DNA from: Ulva prolifera
Lineage: Eukaryota > Chlorophyta > Ulvophyceae > Ulvales > Ulvaceae
Direction of reading: 5' to 3'
DNA: 64,000 nucleotides
NCBI GenBank assembly: GCA_023078555.1
Contig: CM041199.1
Span: 11,023,943-11,087,942 of the forward strand
Shown here: one piece after another, positions 63,052 through 64,000 of the stretch
Position numbering within the stretch: position 1 is the first letter of the stretch
Layout of the letters: every line of letters starts with the position of its first letter
Program-made: the position numbers and the translations under genes
The notes under the pieces: generated by a model
The model's database searches: none
The model's input: the letters and a program-made list of their open reading frames with translations, nothing else
What the model was told of the DNA's origin: nothing

Positions 63052-64000
63052 CATGTGAATGGACTTGGCTATAGACAAGCATACCCCCGCGCACCATAGG
63101 GAAGTTGCCAGAAACATCCTTTGATTCTGAAAGATCTAGGACGTCAAGTATGCATTTCACAGTTGTTGCTAACTTCCAGGAGTGGCGTGGAACAAAAGTG
63201 CACACTTTTCACCAACCATGTGAATGGACTTGGTTGTAGCCACGCAACCCCCCGCGCATCAAAAGGTACGTCGCCATGAACATTCCAAGATGTTGGGGGG
63301 TATGGGATGATTATCGTTCATTGCATATTTGCTGCTGACTCCCAGGAGTGGCGTGGGGCAAAAGTGCACACTTTTCACCAACCATGTGAATGGACTTGGT
63401 TGTAGCCACGCAACCCCCCGCGCATCAAAAGGTACGTCGCCATGAACATTCCAAGATGTTGGAGGGTATGGGATGATTATCATTCATTGCATATTTGCTG
63501 CTGACTCCCAGGAGTGGCGTGGGGCAAAAGTGCACACTTTTCACCAACCTTGTGAATGGACTTGGTTGTAGCCACGCAACCCCCCGCGCAGCAAAAGGTA
63601 CGTCGCCATCAACATTCCAAGATTTTGGGGGGTATGGGATGTCCATCATTCATTGCGTATTTTCTGCAGACACCATGGAGTGGTGTGGTGCAAAAGTGCA
63701 CACTTTCCACCAACCCATGTGAATGGACTTGGTTGTAGCCACGCAACCCCCCGCGCATCAAAAGGTACGTCCCCATGAACATTCAAAGATGTTGGGGGGT
63801 ATTGGATGTCCATCATCCATTGCGTATTTTCTGCAGACACCATGGAGTGGTGTGGTGCAAAAGTGCACACTTTCCACCAACCCATGTGAATGGACTTGGT
63901 TGTAGCCACGCAACCCCCCGCGCATCAAAAGGTACGTCGCCATGAACATTCCAAGATGTTGGGGGGTATGGGATGATTATCGTTCATTGCATATTTGCTG
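63052..64000 (+). repeat. Dispersed block, copy 3 of 3, cut by window edge
   Basis: Matches 54305-55253 across about 8.7 kb, up to the last base of the window. Confidence 0.83.

Larger units (their letters stand above)
13731..64000 (+). repeat. Right satellite array, 165-167 bp monomers
   Basis: Roughly 300 monomers in the same orientation and phase as the left array: deleting the transposon plus one TG rejoins the two sides inside an intact monomer. About 45 C-type monomers lie here between CTATAGACAAGC at 15558 and 63067. The block is built from nested higher-order repeats listed separately. Variants seen only here include GATTATCGTTC and GCTGGTGACTCCC in A monomers, and the linked pair TGCATTTCACAG plus CTAACTTCC in C monomers. 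No tRNA, rRNA or believable coding region is visible. The array runs off the right edge. A centromeric or pericentromeric role is inferred from monomer size and organisation only. Confidence 0.97.

Noticed and set aside
1-64000. CRISPR array
   Set aside because: The repeat unit is about 166 bp with no unique spacers between units, and no cas-like gene is present.
1-64000. Centromere protein B box, telomere repeat or rDNA spacer
   Set aside because: No match to the 17 bp CENP-B box pattern in the monomers, no short G-rich telomere repeat, and no rRNA sequence was seen.

Overview
This window is almost entirely eukaryotic satellite DNA. It holds no gene I can support. About 60 kb is one head-to-tail array, in a single orientation, of 165-167 bp monomers (an estimated 360 copies, from array length divided by spacing). 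A single unrelated block of 3,821 bp at 9908-13728 interrupts it. Nucleosome-sized monomers, higher-order repeats and dyad symmetries suggest a centromeric or pericentromeric block (inference; no telomere repeat, rDNA or recognised centromere-protein box is visible). The lineage cannot be fixed from the sequence. The interrupting block looks like a CACTA/EnSpm-type DNA transposon, a group found in plants, algae, fungi and animals.

Layout. 1-9907: left array, with a 1,331 bp tandem higher-order repeat at 6975-9696. 9908-13728: DNA transposon with CACAGG...CCTGTG ends, imperfect 30 bp terminal inverted repeats, a TG target duplication and subterminal repeats, but no recognisable transposase. 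13731-64000: right array, a patchwork of higher-order repeats with spacings of 2,497, 997, 2,330, 1,168, 3,662/3,829, 3,161, 1,330, 1,659, 1,829 and 3,395 bp. All are close to whole multiples of about 166.4 bp apart from those carrying a 38 bp partial duplication.

Four monomer classes share the array. Type A (166 bp) carries GATTATC.. and ..GACTCCCAGGAGTGGCGTGGGG. Type B (167 bp) carries GATGTCC.. and ..CTGCAGACACCATGG. Type C (165 bp) has a strongly diverged middle with CTATAGACAAGC and AGATCTAGGACGTC. Type D (166 bp) is B-like with GCAGCC and CGCACATCAAAGG. I count about 54 C monomers. Monomer variants are not evenly spread: several occur only to the right of the transposon.

The many 60-130 codon open frames in the array are by-products of the repeat. 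They occur on both strands in several frames, and the monomer length (166 or 167, not a multiple of 3) changes frame at every unit and ends the frames at the same TAG or TGA. The points most worth following are the transposon, its internal cluster of end-type repeats, the change of satellite subfamily across it, the chimeric monomers, and the dyads present in most monomers.
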